This document shows positions 35,201-45,976 of a stretch of DNA of 46,035 bases, piece after piece. Below the pieces are notes generated by a model. The model was not told the DNA's origin. It ran no database searches and saw nothing but the letters and a program-made list of their open reading frames with translations. The stretch spans positions 1-46,035 of the forward strand of contig CAMVJW010000011.1 in assembly GCA_947167965.1 (NCBI GenBank), written 5' to 3'. The first letter of the stretch is position 1; each line of letters starts with the position of its first letter. Origin of the DNA: an uncultured Clostridia bacterium (GTDB taxonomy: Bacteria > Bacillota > Clostridia > TANB77 > CAG-508). Both the position numbers and the translations under genes were made by a program.

Positions 35201-36187
35201 TTAAATCATTTTTTCCATAATTTGTATAGCATTGGTTGCTGCACCTTTTCTAATATTATCTGCAACACACCAAAAATTAATAGTATTTGGTTGGCTGAAG
35301 TCACGTCTAATTCTTCCAACAAATACTTCATCTCTACCATTTGCAACACTTGCAAGAGGGTAAATATTATTTGATGGATCATCATAAAGAATAATACCTT
35401 CAGAGTTTTTTAAAGTATTTTTAACTTCTTCTATATCAAAATCTTTTTCAAATTCCACATTAATTGACTCTCCATGGCAATTTTCTACTGGGACTCTAAC
35501 AGTAGTTGCTGTAACTTTTAAATCAGACTTTCCAAGAATTTTACGAGTTTCATTAATCATTTTATGTTCTTCTTTTGTATAGCCATCTTCCATAAATACA
35601 TCAATATGAGGTAAACAATTATTATAAATTTGATGAGGAAATTTTATTAAATCATCACCTGTAGATTTATTTAATAAATCAGTTAATCCTTTTCTTCCAG
35701 CTCCTGATACAGCTTGATATGTAGAATAAACTATTCTTTTTATTTTGTATTTATCATCAAGTGGTTTTAATGCTACAACTGCTTGAATAGTAGAACAGTT
35801 TGGATTTGCAATAATACCTTTATTATTTTTAATTTGTTCAGGATTTACTTCTGGAACTACAAGTGGAACAGATTCATCCATTCTAAAAGCACTACTATTA
35901 TCTATTACAATACAACCTTTTGAAGCTGCAATAGGAGCAAATTTTTCTGAAGTTGAGCCTCCTGCTGAAAAAATTGCAAAGTCAAAGCCTTCATCAAAAG
36001 AATTTTCTGTTAATTCATAAGCTGTATACTTTTTACCCATAAAGGTAATTTCAGTCCCTGCAGATTTTTTAGAACAAAATAATTTATATTCAAAATTTGG
36101 TAAATTTTTTTCTTCTAATACTTTTAAAGCTGTTCTTCCAACTAATCCAGTAGCACCAACAATTGCAAGTTTATAATTTTTTTCCAT
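35201..36187 (-). CDS. asd: Aspartate-semialdehyde dehydrogenase
   Basis: An NADPH-dependent enzyme reducing aspartyl phosphate to aspartate semialdehyde, for lysine/diaminopimelate, threonine and methionine. The 328-aa protein has the Rossmann motif GATGLVG at 11-17, catalytic Cys131 in ANPNCSTIQ, and the substrate-binding RVPVENCHGES with the catalytic histidine near 235. Length and motifs are typical of the bacterial enzyme. The gene stands alone. The SD is GAAAGGA. I see no lysine riboswitch in the 200 bases before it. Confidence 0.95.
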   Translation of the reverse strand: MEKNYKLAIVGATGLVGRTALKVLEEKNLPNFEYKLFCSKKSAGTEITFMGKKYTAYELTENSFDEGFDFAIFSAGGSTSEKFAPIAASKGCIVIDNSSAFRMDESVPLVVPEVNPEQIKNNKGIIANPNCSTIQAVVALKPLDDKYKIKRIVYSTYQAVSGAGRKGLTDLLNKSTGDDLIKFPHQIYNNCLPHIDVFMEDGYTKEEHKMINETRKILGKSDLKVTATTVRVPVENCHGESINVEFEKDFDIEEVKNTLKNSEGIILYDDPSNNIYPLASVANGRDEVFVGRIRRDFSQPNTINFWCVADNIRKGAATNAIQIMEKMI

Positions 36188-36373
36188 ATATATTTAGATC
36201 CTTTCAATTTATTTTTCTTTTTTATTATATGTTAAATTTTTTTTGAGGTTATTTTTATGACATTATATAGTAAATAGAGCATTTTATCAATAGTAGTTAT
36301 AACTTGACATTTTATGTAAAATTAATTATACTAGAATATATTTGAATAAAAGAGATTTAGTGTGAAAAAATAA

Positions 36374-37660
<1,287 letters not shown>

Positions 37661-37674
37661 AATATTAGTTTAAT

Positions 37675-37716
37675 AAAAAAAGCTTTTCCGTAAATAAATG
37701 GAAAAGCTTATTTTTA
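37675..37716. terminator. Bidirectional terminator after obg
   Basis: AAGCTTTTCC pairs with GGAAAAGCTT, flanked by A and T runs, between convergent genes. Confidence 0.87.
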
Positions 37717-37722
37717 TTATAA

Positions 37723-38634
37723 TTATTTAAATAGAGTTAAAGCAAAAAGACCAGAGTTTAAATGCATTAAAGTTTCATCAGAATTATTTCCTGTATTAAG
37801 TTCATAGATTGGATTCAAAACATTAATAGCATTTGCTACATCATATAGAAGTTGAAAAGACTGTATTTCAAATTCAGTTGCATTAACTTTTTTACACCAT
37901 TCATCAAATGAAGCTTTTACTCGTCTTTCAGATTCTGCTTTATTATCTAAAACTAATGCAATATCATCACAGATTACTAGAATTTCATTTAATCGAGCTG
38001 TATAGTTAGAAACAGAAAAATCTATTACCCATATATCATCATTTTTATCTAACATCACATTTGTACTCATCATATCACCATGTACAAAAGATTTAGGTAG
38101 CTTTTCATAATCGAATTCTTTAAATTTCTTATATATTGGTTCTACAATTTTTAAATATTTTTCTTCTAAATATTTTTTCTTTTTCTCAAATTCATCGCAA
38201 AAGCTTGTTATTGCCCAAGTATCATAAATAAAATTTGGTTTGTAGTTTATTTTATTCATATTACTGCCAATATCTACAATTTTCATTAACTCATCAAATG
38301 AAGGTTTTCTTTTTAAATCAAAGAAATTATCGCCATTTATGTATTCTATTAAAGATACTCTAAATCTTGAGTTTAAATATTTAATTATAGTAACTATATT
38401 TCCACTTGAGTTTTTATATATTTTAGGAGTTTTTATATTATTTTGATATGCAATATAACTTCTATGGATACATTGATTTACTTCTTCATCAGAACGAGAA
38501 TTTCTAAAAACTTTCATTAAATATTTTCCTGTAGAAGTAGTTATAATAGAATTAAAATCTTCATATCCGCTTTCAATAACATATGTGTTTTCTAAAGTAC
38601 CTAATTTATACTCTTTACAAATTAAATCCGACAA
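37723..38634 (-). CDS. Aminoglycoside phosphotransferase/choline kinase-like protein
   Basis: A kinase-fold protein with the catalytic loop FVHGDMMSTN (His185, Asp187, Asn192) and metal site VIDFS (Asp205), of the APH family. The N-terminal lobe lysine is in GKYLMKVF. The reading frame as given can only start at a TTG (38634), without an SD. A perfect SD (AGGAG) and ATG lie upstream at 38692, followed by nine A residues. With eight A the frame would run straight through, adding 19 codons. So the gene is probably frameshifted, phase-variable, or has a sequence error there. The substrate could be a sugar, an amine or an antibiotic. Confidence 0.82.
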   Translation of the reverse strand: MSDLICKEYKLGTLENTYVIESGYEDFNSIITTSTGKYLMKVFRNSRSDEEVNQCIHRSYIAYQNNIKTPKIYKNSSGNIVTIIKYLNSRFRVSLIEYINGDNFFDLKRKPSFDELMKIVDIGSNMNKINYKPNFIYDTWAITSFCDEFEKKKKYLEEKYLKIVEPIYKKFKEFDYEKLPKSFVHGDMMSTNVMLDKNDDIWVIDFSVSNYTARLNEILVICDDIALVLDNKAESERRVKASFDEWCKKVNATEFEIQSFQLLYDVANAINVLNPIYELNTGNNSDETLMHLNSGLFALTLFK

Positions 38635-38692
38635 GATATTAATATCTTCGATTTCATCAATTCTGCTATAATATCTTATATTTTTTTTTCAT
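38635..38692 (-). other. Out-of-frame 5' end of the kinase gene with A9 tract
   Basis: Minus strand: AGGAG, seven bases, ATG, then A9 (38681-38689 on plus), then codons that run in frame into the kinase if one A is removed (reading MKKNIRYYSRIDEIEDINI). With A9 the ATG frame hits TAG within eight codons. Confidence 0.7.
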
Positions 38693-38740
38693 TAAATTCT
38701 CCTATATGATTACTATTATATTAATATAATCTTAGCTAAG

Positions 38741-38775
38741 AAAAAAAATCAAACTAATGAAAAGCTTGATTTTTT
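38741..38775 (-). terminator. Terminator after tRNA-Leu
   Basis: On the minus strand AATCAAGC pairs with TTTGATT, followed by a long T run directly downstream of the CCA end. Confidence 0.75.
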
Positions 38776-38857
38776 GGTACCGATGGTGGGACTCGAACCC
38801 ACATGGTTTCCCGCATGATTTTGAGTCATGTGCGTCTACCAATTCCGCCACATCGGC
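38776..38857 (-). tRNA. tRNA-Leu (anticodon CAA)
   Basis: The 82-nt minus-strand gene folds as a class II tRNA. The acceptor is GCCGATG/CATCGGT (first pair G-U), the D arm has GGTAGACG, and the anticodon stem is CATGA/TCATG with loop CTCAAAA. The variable arm is short and the T arm is GTGGG-TTCGAGT-CCCAC. ACCA is encoded at the 3' end. The CAA anticodon reads UUG. Confidence 0.93.
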
Positions 38858-38920
38858 ATAAATAGTGAACACAATATTATACTAACATAAATATTAAAGA
38901 ATGTCTATATTTTTTAAAAT

Positions 38921-38966
38921 AAAAAATGTCAATAGGGGAGATTAATAAAGCTATTGACATTTTATA
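38921..38966. terminator. Terminator after second Nudix gene
   Basis: AAAATGTCAATAG pairs with CTATTGACATTTT, flanked by A- and T-rich tracts. It lies downstream of the minus-strand Nudix gene. Confidence 0.75.
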
Positions 38967-38997
38967 ATTATTGCTTCATAGTTTTATTCGCAATTTT

Positions 38998-39564
38998 TTA
39001 CTTATTTTTGTTTTTATTTTGCATGTTTAAATACATTTTATTAGCTTTATCTAATACTCTTGTTATACTTGAATAACCCACTTGCTTGGCTTCATCAATA
39101 CTCATCCATTTTACTTCTAGTGATTCAGAGGATATTTTAAAATCTTTATTTTTTACAATAAATAAAAAGCGAATATCATAATGATAATGTGCAGGTTCGT
39201 TTTTTTCTTTATTTTCAGGAATTAAATGAACATCAACATCAAATATTTTACCACCAAGATCATTATATTCTGTAATTCCACTTTCTTCCATTACTTCTCT
39301 TTTGGCAACATTAAGAGAATTTGTGTCTCCATCACTATGACCTGCAAAAAGTAGCCACTTATCTAGTATTTTATGATGATTTAGTAAAACACTTCCATCT
39401 TCAGCCATTACTAATGCACCAGCATTTACATGACCTGCTAGATTTGTCCTACTATAACAATTCGTATTATTATCTAAAAAATCAATTGTTCTTTTAACAT
39501 ATTCTTGTTCTTCTTTATTATATGGAGTATAGTTGAGTAATTCTTTTTTTAAATTAAATTCCAT
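38998..39564 (-). CDS. Nudix hydrolase
   Basis: A 188-aa Nudix-fold protein. The box reads GHSDGDT, seven residues, REVMEESGI (about 95-117), so the metal-binding RExxEE is intact, while the first glutamate of the consensus is replaced by threonine. Upstream is a family-like NAGALVMAEDGSVLLNHHKILDKWLLFAG. The N-terminal 40 residues form a helical extension ending in a TNLAGHVNAG block. The substrate is unknown. The C-terminus is Lys/Asn-rich low complexity. Confidence 0.85.
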   Translation of the reverse strand: MEFNLKKELLNYTPYNKEEQEYVKRTIDFLDNNTNCYSRTNLAGHVNAGALVMAEDGSVLLNHHKILDKWLLFAGHSDGDTNSLNVAKREVMEESGITEYNDLGGKIFDVDVHLIPENKEKNEPAHYHYDIRFLFIVKNKDFKISSESLEVKWMSIDEAKQVGYSSITRVLDKANKMYLNMQNKNKNK

Positions 39565-39663
39565 TTTTTATAATATAATCCTTTTTTATAATTTGAAATA
39601 GATTTATAAACTAATAATTACATAGTATTAGTATAAATATAAAGGAATGTCTATATTTTATAA

Positions 39664-40194
39664 TTATTGATTTGTCATTTCTTGAAGCTTTGATAGAGTA
39701 TAATAAGTATTATCATCAATAACAACTCCAGTAGAATCTATTATTTCAATTTTACTTTGGTCTGTAGTATTTATAGCAATTATATATTGATTTTCTTCAT
39801 AATTATCTATTAAATTTTGGATTTCCATTGCTTCAAAAGTTTCTAGACTAGTTTTATAGTAAGAGTATTGTGTATAATCTGGTAAAAAACTTTCTACATT
39901 TGTAATTTGTTCTTGAATATTATCTATTTTAGAAAGATGTAGTTTTTCTAAAAGCATGTTTTCTTTTTTTTCTTCTTTATTATCAGTATTAATTAATTCA
40001 GTATTGATTTCTTTAGAAAAAAGTTTATATTTTGATTTTATTGATAACATATTTGTAACAGATGTTTCTATTTTACTTGTTTCAATTATTTTTGATTCTT
40101 TTTTAAAAACAAAAGTTGCAATTACAGAAATAATAATAACTAAAACTAAAAGTATGATAACTGATGTTATATTGTGTTTATTTAAATATTTCAT
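39664..40194 (-). CDS. Hypothetical membrane-anchored protein
   Basis: A 176-aa protein with one N-terminal membrane helix (about 12-30, IISVIATFVF end) and an extracytoplasmic Glu/Lys-rich domain. I do not recognise the family. AAGGAGA is the SD. It lies downstream of the OmpR-type regulator, on the same strand, but a hairpin between them suggests separate units. A role as an anchored accessory of cell-wall signalling is possible but unproven. Confidence 0.65.
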   Translation of the reverse strand: MKYLNKHNITSVIILLVLVIIISVIATFVFKKESKIIETSKIETSVTNMLSIKSKYKLFSKEINTELINTDNKEEKKENMLLEKLHLSKIDNIQEQITNVESFLPDYTQYSYYKTSLETFEAMEIQNLIDNYEENQYIIAINTTDQSKIEIIDSTGVVIDDNTYYTLSKLQEMTNQ

Positions 40195-40225
40195 AATATC
40201 TCCTTATGTAAAAATTTATCCTAAA

Positions 40226-40260
40226 ATAAAGAGCTTAATATTTTAATTAAGCTCTTTAAA
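40226..40260 (-). terminator. Terminator after response regulator
   Basis: AAAGAGCTTAAT pairs with ATTAAGCTCTTT, then T-rich sequence on the minus strand. Confidence 0.8.
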
Positions 40261-40270
40261 GATTCTATGT

Positions 40271-41011
40271 CTATGTTGCAATATAATATCCAACTCCACG
40301 TTTTGTAATTAAGATTTTTGGAGTAGAAGTATCTTTTTCTATTTTTTCTCTAATTCTACGAACTGTAACATCAACTGTTCTTATATCACCATAGTACTCA
40401 TATCCCCAAACTTTTTCTAACAAGGTTTCTCTTGTTACAACTTGACCTGGTTCTGATGCTAGGAATTTAAGAACTTCAAATTCTCTAAGAGTTAAATCTA
40501 CAACTTTATCATTAACCATAACTTCAAATCTATCAATATCAAGTGTTAATACACCAACTTTAATAATGTTTGTACGTTTTGTCTCTGATGGATTATTATT
40601 TGTTTCAGAATTAATATTAGTTAAAACATCAGATTTCCTTAAATTTGCTTTAACACGAGCTAGTAGCTCTCTTACACTAAATGGTTTAGTAATGTAATCA
40701 TCAGCACCTAATTCTAAACCAACAATTTTATCTAATTCTTCATCTTTGGCTGTAACCATAAGTATAGGAACATTCATTGTATTTTTAATTCTCTTACATA
40801 CTGATAATCCATCAAGTTTTGGTATCATTATATCTAATAAAATTAAATCAGGCTTTTGTTCTTGAGCTTTAGATATTGCTTCAAGACCATCATTTGCTTC
40901 AATTACATTATATCCTTCTTTTGTAAGGTTATGAGTTAGTAAATTAATTATCATTTTTTCATCATCAACTATTAATATAGTTTTTTTATAATTGTTTTCG
41001 TTCTCTTCCAC
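40271..41011 (-). CDS. OmpR/PhoB-family response regulator (WalR-like), no adjacent kinase
   Basis: A 246-aa regulator. The receiver domain has the acidic pair DDE at 16-18, phospho-acceptor Asp60 in LILLDIMIPK, and the TKPF lysine. A linker of about 25 Asn/Ser/Thr-rich residues follows, then a winged helix (about 150-245) with LTLREFEVLKFLASEPGQVVTRETLLEKVWGYEYYGDIRTVDV in family order. The C-terminal part looks like WalR/YycF. No histidine kinase lies next to it, so it is orphan at this locus. Confidence 0.92.
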   Translation of the reverse strand: MEENENNYKKTILIVDDEKMIINLLTHNLTKEGYNVIEANDGLEAISKAQEQKPDLILLDIMIPKLDGLSVCKRIKNTMNVPILMVTAKDEELDKIVGLELGADDYITKPFSVRELLARVKANLRKSDVLTNINSETNNNPSETKRTNIIKVGVLTLDIDRFEVMVNDKVVDLTLREFEVLKFLASEPGQVVTRETLLEKVWGYEYYGDIRTVDVTVRRIREKIEKDTSTPKILITKRGVGYYIAT

Positions 41012-41176
41012 AAATAAAACCTCCTATTATGGTATAAAATATATCATACTTTAAATTATTATACAAGTTTTTTACAAAAAAATTACATAAAGATTTTATT
41101 TTTTATTTATAACTAATTTTAATTTTATTATTTATTATTTATATCTGAATTAATATAAAGTTATGAAAACAATAAC

Positions 41177-44100
41177 TTATGATATAGTTAAATAGTTTTG
41201 TACTTCTTTTAAAATATTTTTTTCATTGGTATCCATAATTTTTAATGTTATCATTGGTTTAATTCCTGAAGAGAATCTTAATCTATTTCCATATTTTTGT
41301 ATTAGATTTGATAATATTGAATTATCAAAGTTTTGAGAATCATATGTGAATACTATAGAATTTGGTTTACTTTGAATTTTAGTTATATTATTGCTTTTGG
41401 CTAAATTTTTTATTCTTGAAATTTCAAGTAGGTTCTCAATTTCATTTGGCATATTACCAAATCTATCAATTAATTCATCAATTATATTACTAATATCTTC
41501 TTCATTTTTACATAGAGCGATATCTTGATATATTTCTATTTTTTGATTTTGATCTGAAATATATTCATCAGGAATATAGCTTGTTACATTTAAATCAATT
41601 TGACACTCTATATCTTGTGGAACAGTAATTCCTTGTTCTTCTAAAATTACTTCATTTAATAGATGAGTATATGTATCATATCCAACTTCCTCTAAATGTC
41701 CTGATTGTATTTCTCCAATTAAACTTCCAGCACCTCTTATTTCTAGATCACGCATTGCAATTTTAAATCCAGAACCGAATTCTGTAAATTCTTTAATTGC
41801 TTTTAAACGTTTATCTGCAGATTCATTTAACATTTTATCTTTTCTATAAGTAATGTAGCTATATCCTTGTCTGTCTGATCTTCCAACTCTTCCACGAAGC
41901 TGATATAATTGAGCTAATCCCATTCTGTCAGCGTTTTCTATAATAATGGTATTAGCATTTGGGATATCTATTCCTGATTCTAAAATTGTAGTACATACCA
42001 ATACATTAATATTTCCTTGAACAAAGCTTTCCATTATATCTTCAATTTCAGATCCTGACATCTGGCCATGAGCATAGTTTACTTTAGCTTCTGGAACAAG
42101 ACGAGATATTTTATCAGCTTTTAATCCTATATTTTCAACTTGATTATATAAATAAAATACTTGACCGCCTCTTTCTAATTCTTTTGTTATAGCTTCTTTA
42201 ATTATTTCATCATCATATTCAATAACATAAGTTTGGACTGGTTTTCTGTTTTGAGGAGGTTCATATATAACTGACATATCTCTAACACCTACAATAGACA
42301 TGTGAAGGGTTCTAGGAATAGGTGTTGCAGTCATTGTAAGTACATCTATATTTGTTTTATATTGTTTAATTTTTTCTTTTGCTTTAACACCAAAACGATG
42401 TTCTTCATCAATTATTAATAAACCTAAGTCTTTAAATTCAATGTCTTTACCAAGTATTCTATGTGTTCCAATTACAATATCTATTTCTCCAAGCTTAAGT
42501 TGCCTTATTATTCTAGAAACCTCTTTTGTAGATTTAAATCTGTTTAATAATTCTATATTTATTGGATAATTTTTCATTCTTTCTTTAAATGTTTCATACT
42601 GTTGTTTTGCAAGAACTGTAGTAGGGGCGAGGTATGCAACTTGTTTTTGATCCATTACAGCTTTAAATGCAGCTCTTATTGCAACTTCTGTTTTTCCATA
42701 TCCAACATCACCACATAGTAATCTATCCATTGGATGATAGCTTTCCATGTCTTTTTTAACTTCATCAATGCAACGAAGTTGATCATCAGTTTCAGTGTAG
42801 GGGAAAGAGTCTTCAAATTGTTTTTGCCACTCTGTATCTTTTGAAAAAGCAAATCCTTGAGCTTTTTCTCTTATTGCATAAAGCTCAATTAATTCTTTTG
42901 CAACAGCTCTAAGATTTTTCTTAACTTTAGCTGTAGTTTTTTCCCAATCTTTAGAGCCTAATCTATTAAGTTTTAGATTTGATTCTTCACCACCAATATA
43001 TTTTCTTACTTCATCTAAAGAGTTGGTTGGTATATATAAAATGTCATCACCATAATATTTTATTTTAATGTAATCTCTTGTTATTCCATCTGCAGAAAGG
43101 GTATTTACTCCAATATATATTCCGATTCCATATTTTCTATGAACTACATAGTCTCCAACTTTTAAATCTGCAAATACAACTTTTTGGCTTTTATCAAAAG
43201 TTTCATTTTTACGTTTTCTAGTTTTTTTAACAGCATCTACTAAATCATTTGCATTTATTACTATTTGATTTAAATCTATACTTAAAAAGCCACTTGATAT
43301 TTTTCCAAGAGTAATAAATACACTTTCTGAATTCTTATTTATAATGTCTTGATCAAGTTTTTCTTGATATATTGATAATATATCATTTTCAGTTAGCATT
43401 TTTTTGATTTTGTCTGCTTTTTCTTTTGTTTCAACTACAATTATAGTATTTAGTTTTTCTTTTTTGAATTTTATTAAATCATTTATAAATAAATCTATAC
43501 CGGATTTATAATAATTTAGTTCTTTTATATTAAAATCATATTTTTCTATATTTGTTTTTATATTAGAATCAAGTTTATTTAAATATATATTTTGATAGTT
43601 TTCAAGTGAATATAATATATCATCAATTTCTAATAAATTATTTAATGAATCTGGTACAATTCTTTCTTTTTCTATTAATGCATTTATTGTGTTTTGATTA
43701 TCTTGAATAATGTTTTTACTTCTTTGTGTTATTTTTGATAATTCATCTAACATTATAATGCAATTTGAGTCTATATAATCTAATAATGTGTTTTGTTTTT
43801 CATAAAAAGAATCAAAATATCTTTCTATTTTACTTAAATAATTACCATTTGAAATTTGCTCAATATCACTTTCTATTTTTGAACTTAATACATCTGGATA
43901 TATTTTTTCTTTAATACTTTTAATTACCTTATCTAAAGGTTGTTCTAAAACATATTCATGAGCAGGGAAGATTTCTATTGATTCTTTGTTTTCAATTGAT
44001 CTTTGGGTAATTATATTAAATATTCTAATTGAATCTACTTCGTCTCCCCAAAGCTCAATTCTTACACCAAGTGTGTCTGTTAATGAAATATCTATAATGT

Positions 44101-44629
44101 TTCCACGAACACTAAATTCTCCACGTCCATCTATTAATTCAAATCTTTCATATCCAAGATAAATTAGCTTTTGCTTTAATTCTTCTATATTACAGCTAGA
44201 ACCTATTTTGTAGCTTAAAATGTTTTTATACAATGTTTCTTTATTAGGAAGTTGCTGCATTAAAGCTTCTATAGATGTTATTATAATATTATTCTGTTTT
44301 TTATATAGTTTATTTAATATTTCAATTCTTTCGTATGGAAGGTTTTTACTTTCTGCAATATAATCATATGTTATTATTTCTTTTTTAGGAAAGTAGAGTA
44401 CTTTATCGGTAAAGAATTTTAGGTCTTCAATTATTTTTTGAGCCTGGATTTCATTATATGAAATAAGTAATATAGGCTTTTTTATATTTTCTAGTATTGA
44501 AGATGTAATTAGTGCTTCAGAAAACACATTTAAGCCCGATATTTCTACCGGACTTGTTTTTTGTTTTATTGTTTGTAAAAAATCAATGTATTTTTTACTT
44601 GTGTTTAAATTCTTTATGAGTGAATTCAT
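41177..44629 (-). CDS. mfd: Transcription-repair coupling factor Mfd
   Basis: A 1150-aa ATP-dependent translocase that removes stalled RNA polymerase and recruits UvrA. N-terminal UvrB-like modules (1-450) are followed by the RNA-polymerase-interacting domain ([19 protein letters not shown], about 490-510). The RecG-like motor has Walker [10 protein letters not shown] (about 638-646), DEEH (about 739-742) and the ATPIPRT motif. The TRCF domain is C-terminal. Its ATG overlaps the stop of the preceding small gene in ATGA, so translation is coupled. In many Firmicutes mfd follows pth; here it follows a small acidic/basic unknown protein. Confidence 0.97.
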   Translation of the reverse strand: MNSLIKNLNTSKKYIDFLQTIKQKTSPVEISGLNVFSEALITSSILENIKKPILLISYNEIQAQKIIEDLKFFTDKVLYFPKKEIITYDYIAESKNLPYERIEILNKLYKKQNNIIITSIEALMQQLPNKETLYKNILSYKIGSSCNIEELKQKLIYLGYERFELIDGRGEFSVRGNIIDISLTDTLGVRIELWGDEVDSIRIFNIITQRSIENKESIEIFPAHEYVLEQPLDKVIKSIKEKIYPDVLSSKIESDIEQISNGNYLSKIERYFDSFYEKQNTLLDYIDSNCIIMLDELSKITQRSKNIIQDNQNTINALIEKERIVPDSLNNLLEIDDILYSLENYQNIYLNKLDSNIKTNIEKYDFNIKELNYYKSGIDLFINDLIKFKKEKLNTIIVVETKEKADKIKKMLTENDILSIYQEKLDQDIINKNSESVFITLGKISSGFLSIDLNQIVINANDLVDAVKKTRKRKNETFDKSQKVVFADLKVGDYVVHRKYGIGIYIGVNTLSADGITRDYIKIKYYGDDILYIPTNSLDEVRKYIGGEESNLKLNRLGSKDWEKTTAKVKKNLRAVAKELIELYAIREKAQGFAFSKDTEWQKQFEDSFPYTETDDQLRCIDEVKKDMESYHPMDRLLCGDVGYGKTEVAIRAAFKAVMDQKQVAYLAPTTVLAKQQYETFKERMKNYPINIELLNRFKSTKEVSRIIRQLKLGEIDIVIGTHRILGKDIEFKDLGLLIIDEEHRFGVKAKEKIKQYKTNIDVLTMTATPIPRTLHMSIVGVRDMSVIYEPPQNRKPVQTYVIEYDDEIIKEAITKELERGGQVFYLYNQVENIGLKADKISRLVPEAKVNYAHGQMSGSEIEDIMESFVQGNINVLVCTTILESGIDIPNANTIIIENADRMGLAQLYQLRGRVGRSDRQGYSYITYRKDKMLNESADKRLKAIKEFTEFGSGFKIAMRDLEIRGAGSLIGEIQSGHLEEVGYDTYTHLLNEVILEEQGITVPQDIECQIDLNVTSYIPDEYISDQNQKIEIYQDIALCKNEEDISNIIDELIDRFGNMPNEIENLLEISRIKNLAKSNNITKIQSKPNSIVFTYDSQNFDNSILSNLIQKYGNRLRFSSGIKPMITLKIMDTNEKNILKEVQNYLTIS

Positions 44630-45075
44630 TCTTCTCTACTTCTTCCTTTACTGTCTTTATTTTTCTCATTTGTGACTGTTGCTTGATCTTGGACTTTTGT
44701 TTGTGATTTATATCTTTGCTTTTGAAGTTTTTGAATTGTTTTGAATTCTTTTGAATCTAGTTTTTCTTTTTCTCCAAATATTTTTTTAGCAAGTTGATTT
44801 ACTCTTTCTAATGATGCTAATAGTTCTCTTTTTAGTTTTTTTAGGTATTCATCATCTTCAGATTCGTCATCTTCATCATCACTATTGTTGTTTTTCTGTT
44901 TTTTATTTAGATTAGTTGAATTCTTTCCTTTAATTTCTGAAGGAATTGTGTGTGCAGGATCTTTATATAGTTTTATTTCTTCTTCTTGTGTTAATTCTGG
45001 TTTTTCTGCTTCAACTAAGTTTTGAAAGGTGCCTTTTAAATCTATTTTTGTTTCTTCTGAATCATTGTTTTTCAT
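44626..45075 (-). CDS. Hypothetical charged protein coupled to mfd
   Basis: A 149-aa, very hydrophilic protein with an acidic run (DDEDDESEDDE) in the middle and a helical, lysine-rich C-terminal half (ELLASLERVNQLAKKIFGEKEK). I do not recognise it, and it may be largely disordered. The stop overlaps the mfd start by four bases (ATGA), so it is coupled to Mfd. I prefer the ATG at 45075; the ATG at 45087 overlaps the SD AAAGGA. Confidence 0.65.
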   Translation of the reverse strand: MKNNDSEETKIDLKGTFQNLVEAEKPELTQEEEIKLYKDPAHTIPSEIKGKNSTNLNKKQKNNNSDDEDDESEDDEYLKKLKRELLASLERVNQLAKKIFGEKEKLDSKEFKTIQKLQKQRYKSQTKVQDQATVTNEKNKDSKGRSREE

Positions 45076-45239
45076 AGATAGTATCATTCCTTTCGTAAGG
45101 GAAATTAGTTTAAAAAAGATTATTTTTTTAACATTATTTCCTTATATTTTAGTATTATTTTTTGCTTGTTTTTAGTACTATTGTTATTATAGATTAGCAT
45201 AAAAATCAAAAAAAAGCAATAAATTTTAAGGAAAAAGTA

Positions 45240-45268
45240 TTGACTTTTTGTTTTTTGCATATTATAAT
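45240..45268 (+). promoter_or_regulatory. Promoter of tRNA-fMet
   Basis: TTGACT at 45240-45245, a 17-bp spacer and TATAAT at 45263-45268; the tRNA begins 18 bases later. Confidence 0.8.
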
Positions 45269-45285
45269 AGTGATGTTGTATATAT

Positions 45286-45361
<76 letters not shown>

Positions 45362-45369
45362 GTAAAATC

Positions 45370-45402
45370 AATGCTTCCAGCCTCTGACTGAGAGCATTTT
45401 TT
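45370..45402 (+). terminator. Terminator after tRNA-fMet
   Basis: AATGCT...CAG pairs with CTG...AGCATT, followed by six T. Confidence 0.8.
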
Positions 45403-45561
45403 ATTGAAATTTGATAAATTAACAAAAAACAACAATTGCCCCGGGTTTTGATTGATATATAAGCAATTTAAAGTTTATTTAAGTAAATTTAAATGCATTA
45501 AAATCTATTACATAAAGGGTAAATAAAGGGTATAAATAATGTGATTTAATATTGTAATATC

Positions 45562-45594
45562 AATAACTTCAGCAGATGCTGGAGTTATTTTTTG
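45562..45594 (+). terminator. Orphan terminator hairpin
   Basis: A 13-bp stem with one G-T pair, a 2-base loop and a T run. The 160 bases between the previous terminator and this one hold no ORF. Confidence 0.75.
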
Positions 45595-45687
45595 TTGAAA
45601 TTTCAAATTACTATTTTTAATACTTAAATTAATAATTACACTAAATAATGAAATAATATAATAAATTCGTGAATTTTAATAATCATA

Positions 45688-45716
45688 TTGAAAAATAATT
45701 AACTAAATGATATAAA
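45688..45716 (+). promoter_or_regulatory. Promoter of small HTH-like gene
   Basis: TTGAAA at 45688-45693, a 17-bp spacer and TATAAA at 45711-45716. Confidence 0.6.
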
Positions 45717-45754
45717 TAAAGTGAAATTATTTAATAATGCGAATGAGGTGAAAA

Positions 45755-45976
45755 ATGAAAGAAAAAAAGTCACAATCGATAAAGGATGAAATTAAAGGAT
45801 ATATCGTTATGAATGGATGGAGAATGGGTGATGTTGCGAGAAAAATAAGTAAACCTAATAGTAAATCTCCATTGCAAAATTTATCTAATAAACTAAACAA
45901 TGAAACTATTAGGTATACTGAAGTTAAAGAAATTGCAGATGCGTTAGGATATGAAATAAAATGGGAGAAAAAATAG
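45755..45976 (+). CDS. Small HTH-like conserved protein
   Basis: A 73-aa basic protein. The pattern IKDEIKGYIVMNGWRMGDVARKI, then LQNLSNKLNNETIRYTEVKEIADALGYEIKW, resembles a short Cro/XRE-like helix-turn-helix, and I recall similar small proteins in Firmicutes genomes. Role unknown. GAATGAGGTG is the SD. The stop TAG is directly followed by the ATG of the next gene, so they form an operon. Confidence 0.7.
   Translation: MKEKKSQSIKDEIKGYIVMNGWRMGDVARKISKPNSKSPLQNLSNKLNNETIRYTEVKEIADALGYEIKWEKK

Larger units (their letters stand above)
45403..45754. other. Gene-poor region with an orphan terminator
   Basis: No ORF with support. It contains a near-repeat AAAGGGTAAATAAAGGGTA near 45516-45534. 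A clean intrinsic terminator lies at 45562-45594 (AATAACTTCAGCA with TGCTGGAGTTATT, then T run) that no visible gene precedes. A promoter for the next gene is at its right end. Confidence 0.5.

Noticed and set aside
45362..45600. Direct repeat of the tRNA-fMet 3' end as an attachment site
   Set aside because: CCCCGGG near 45440 has only a few bases in common with the tRNA end; no real repeat is visible within the window.
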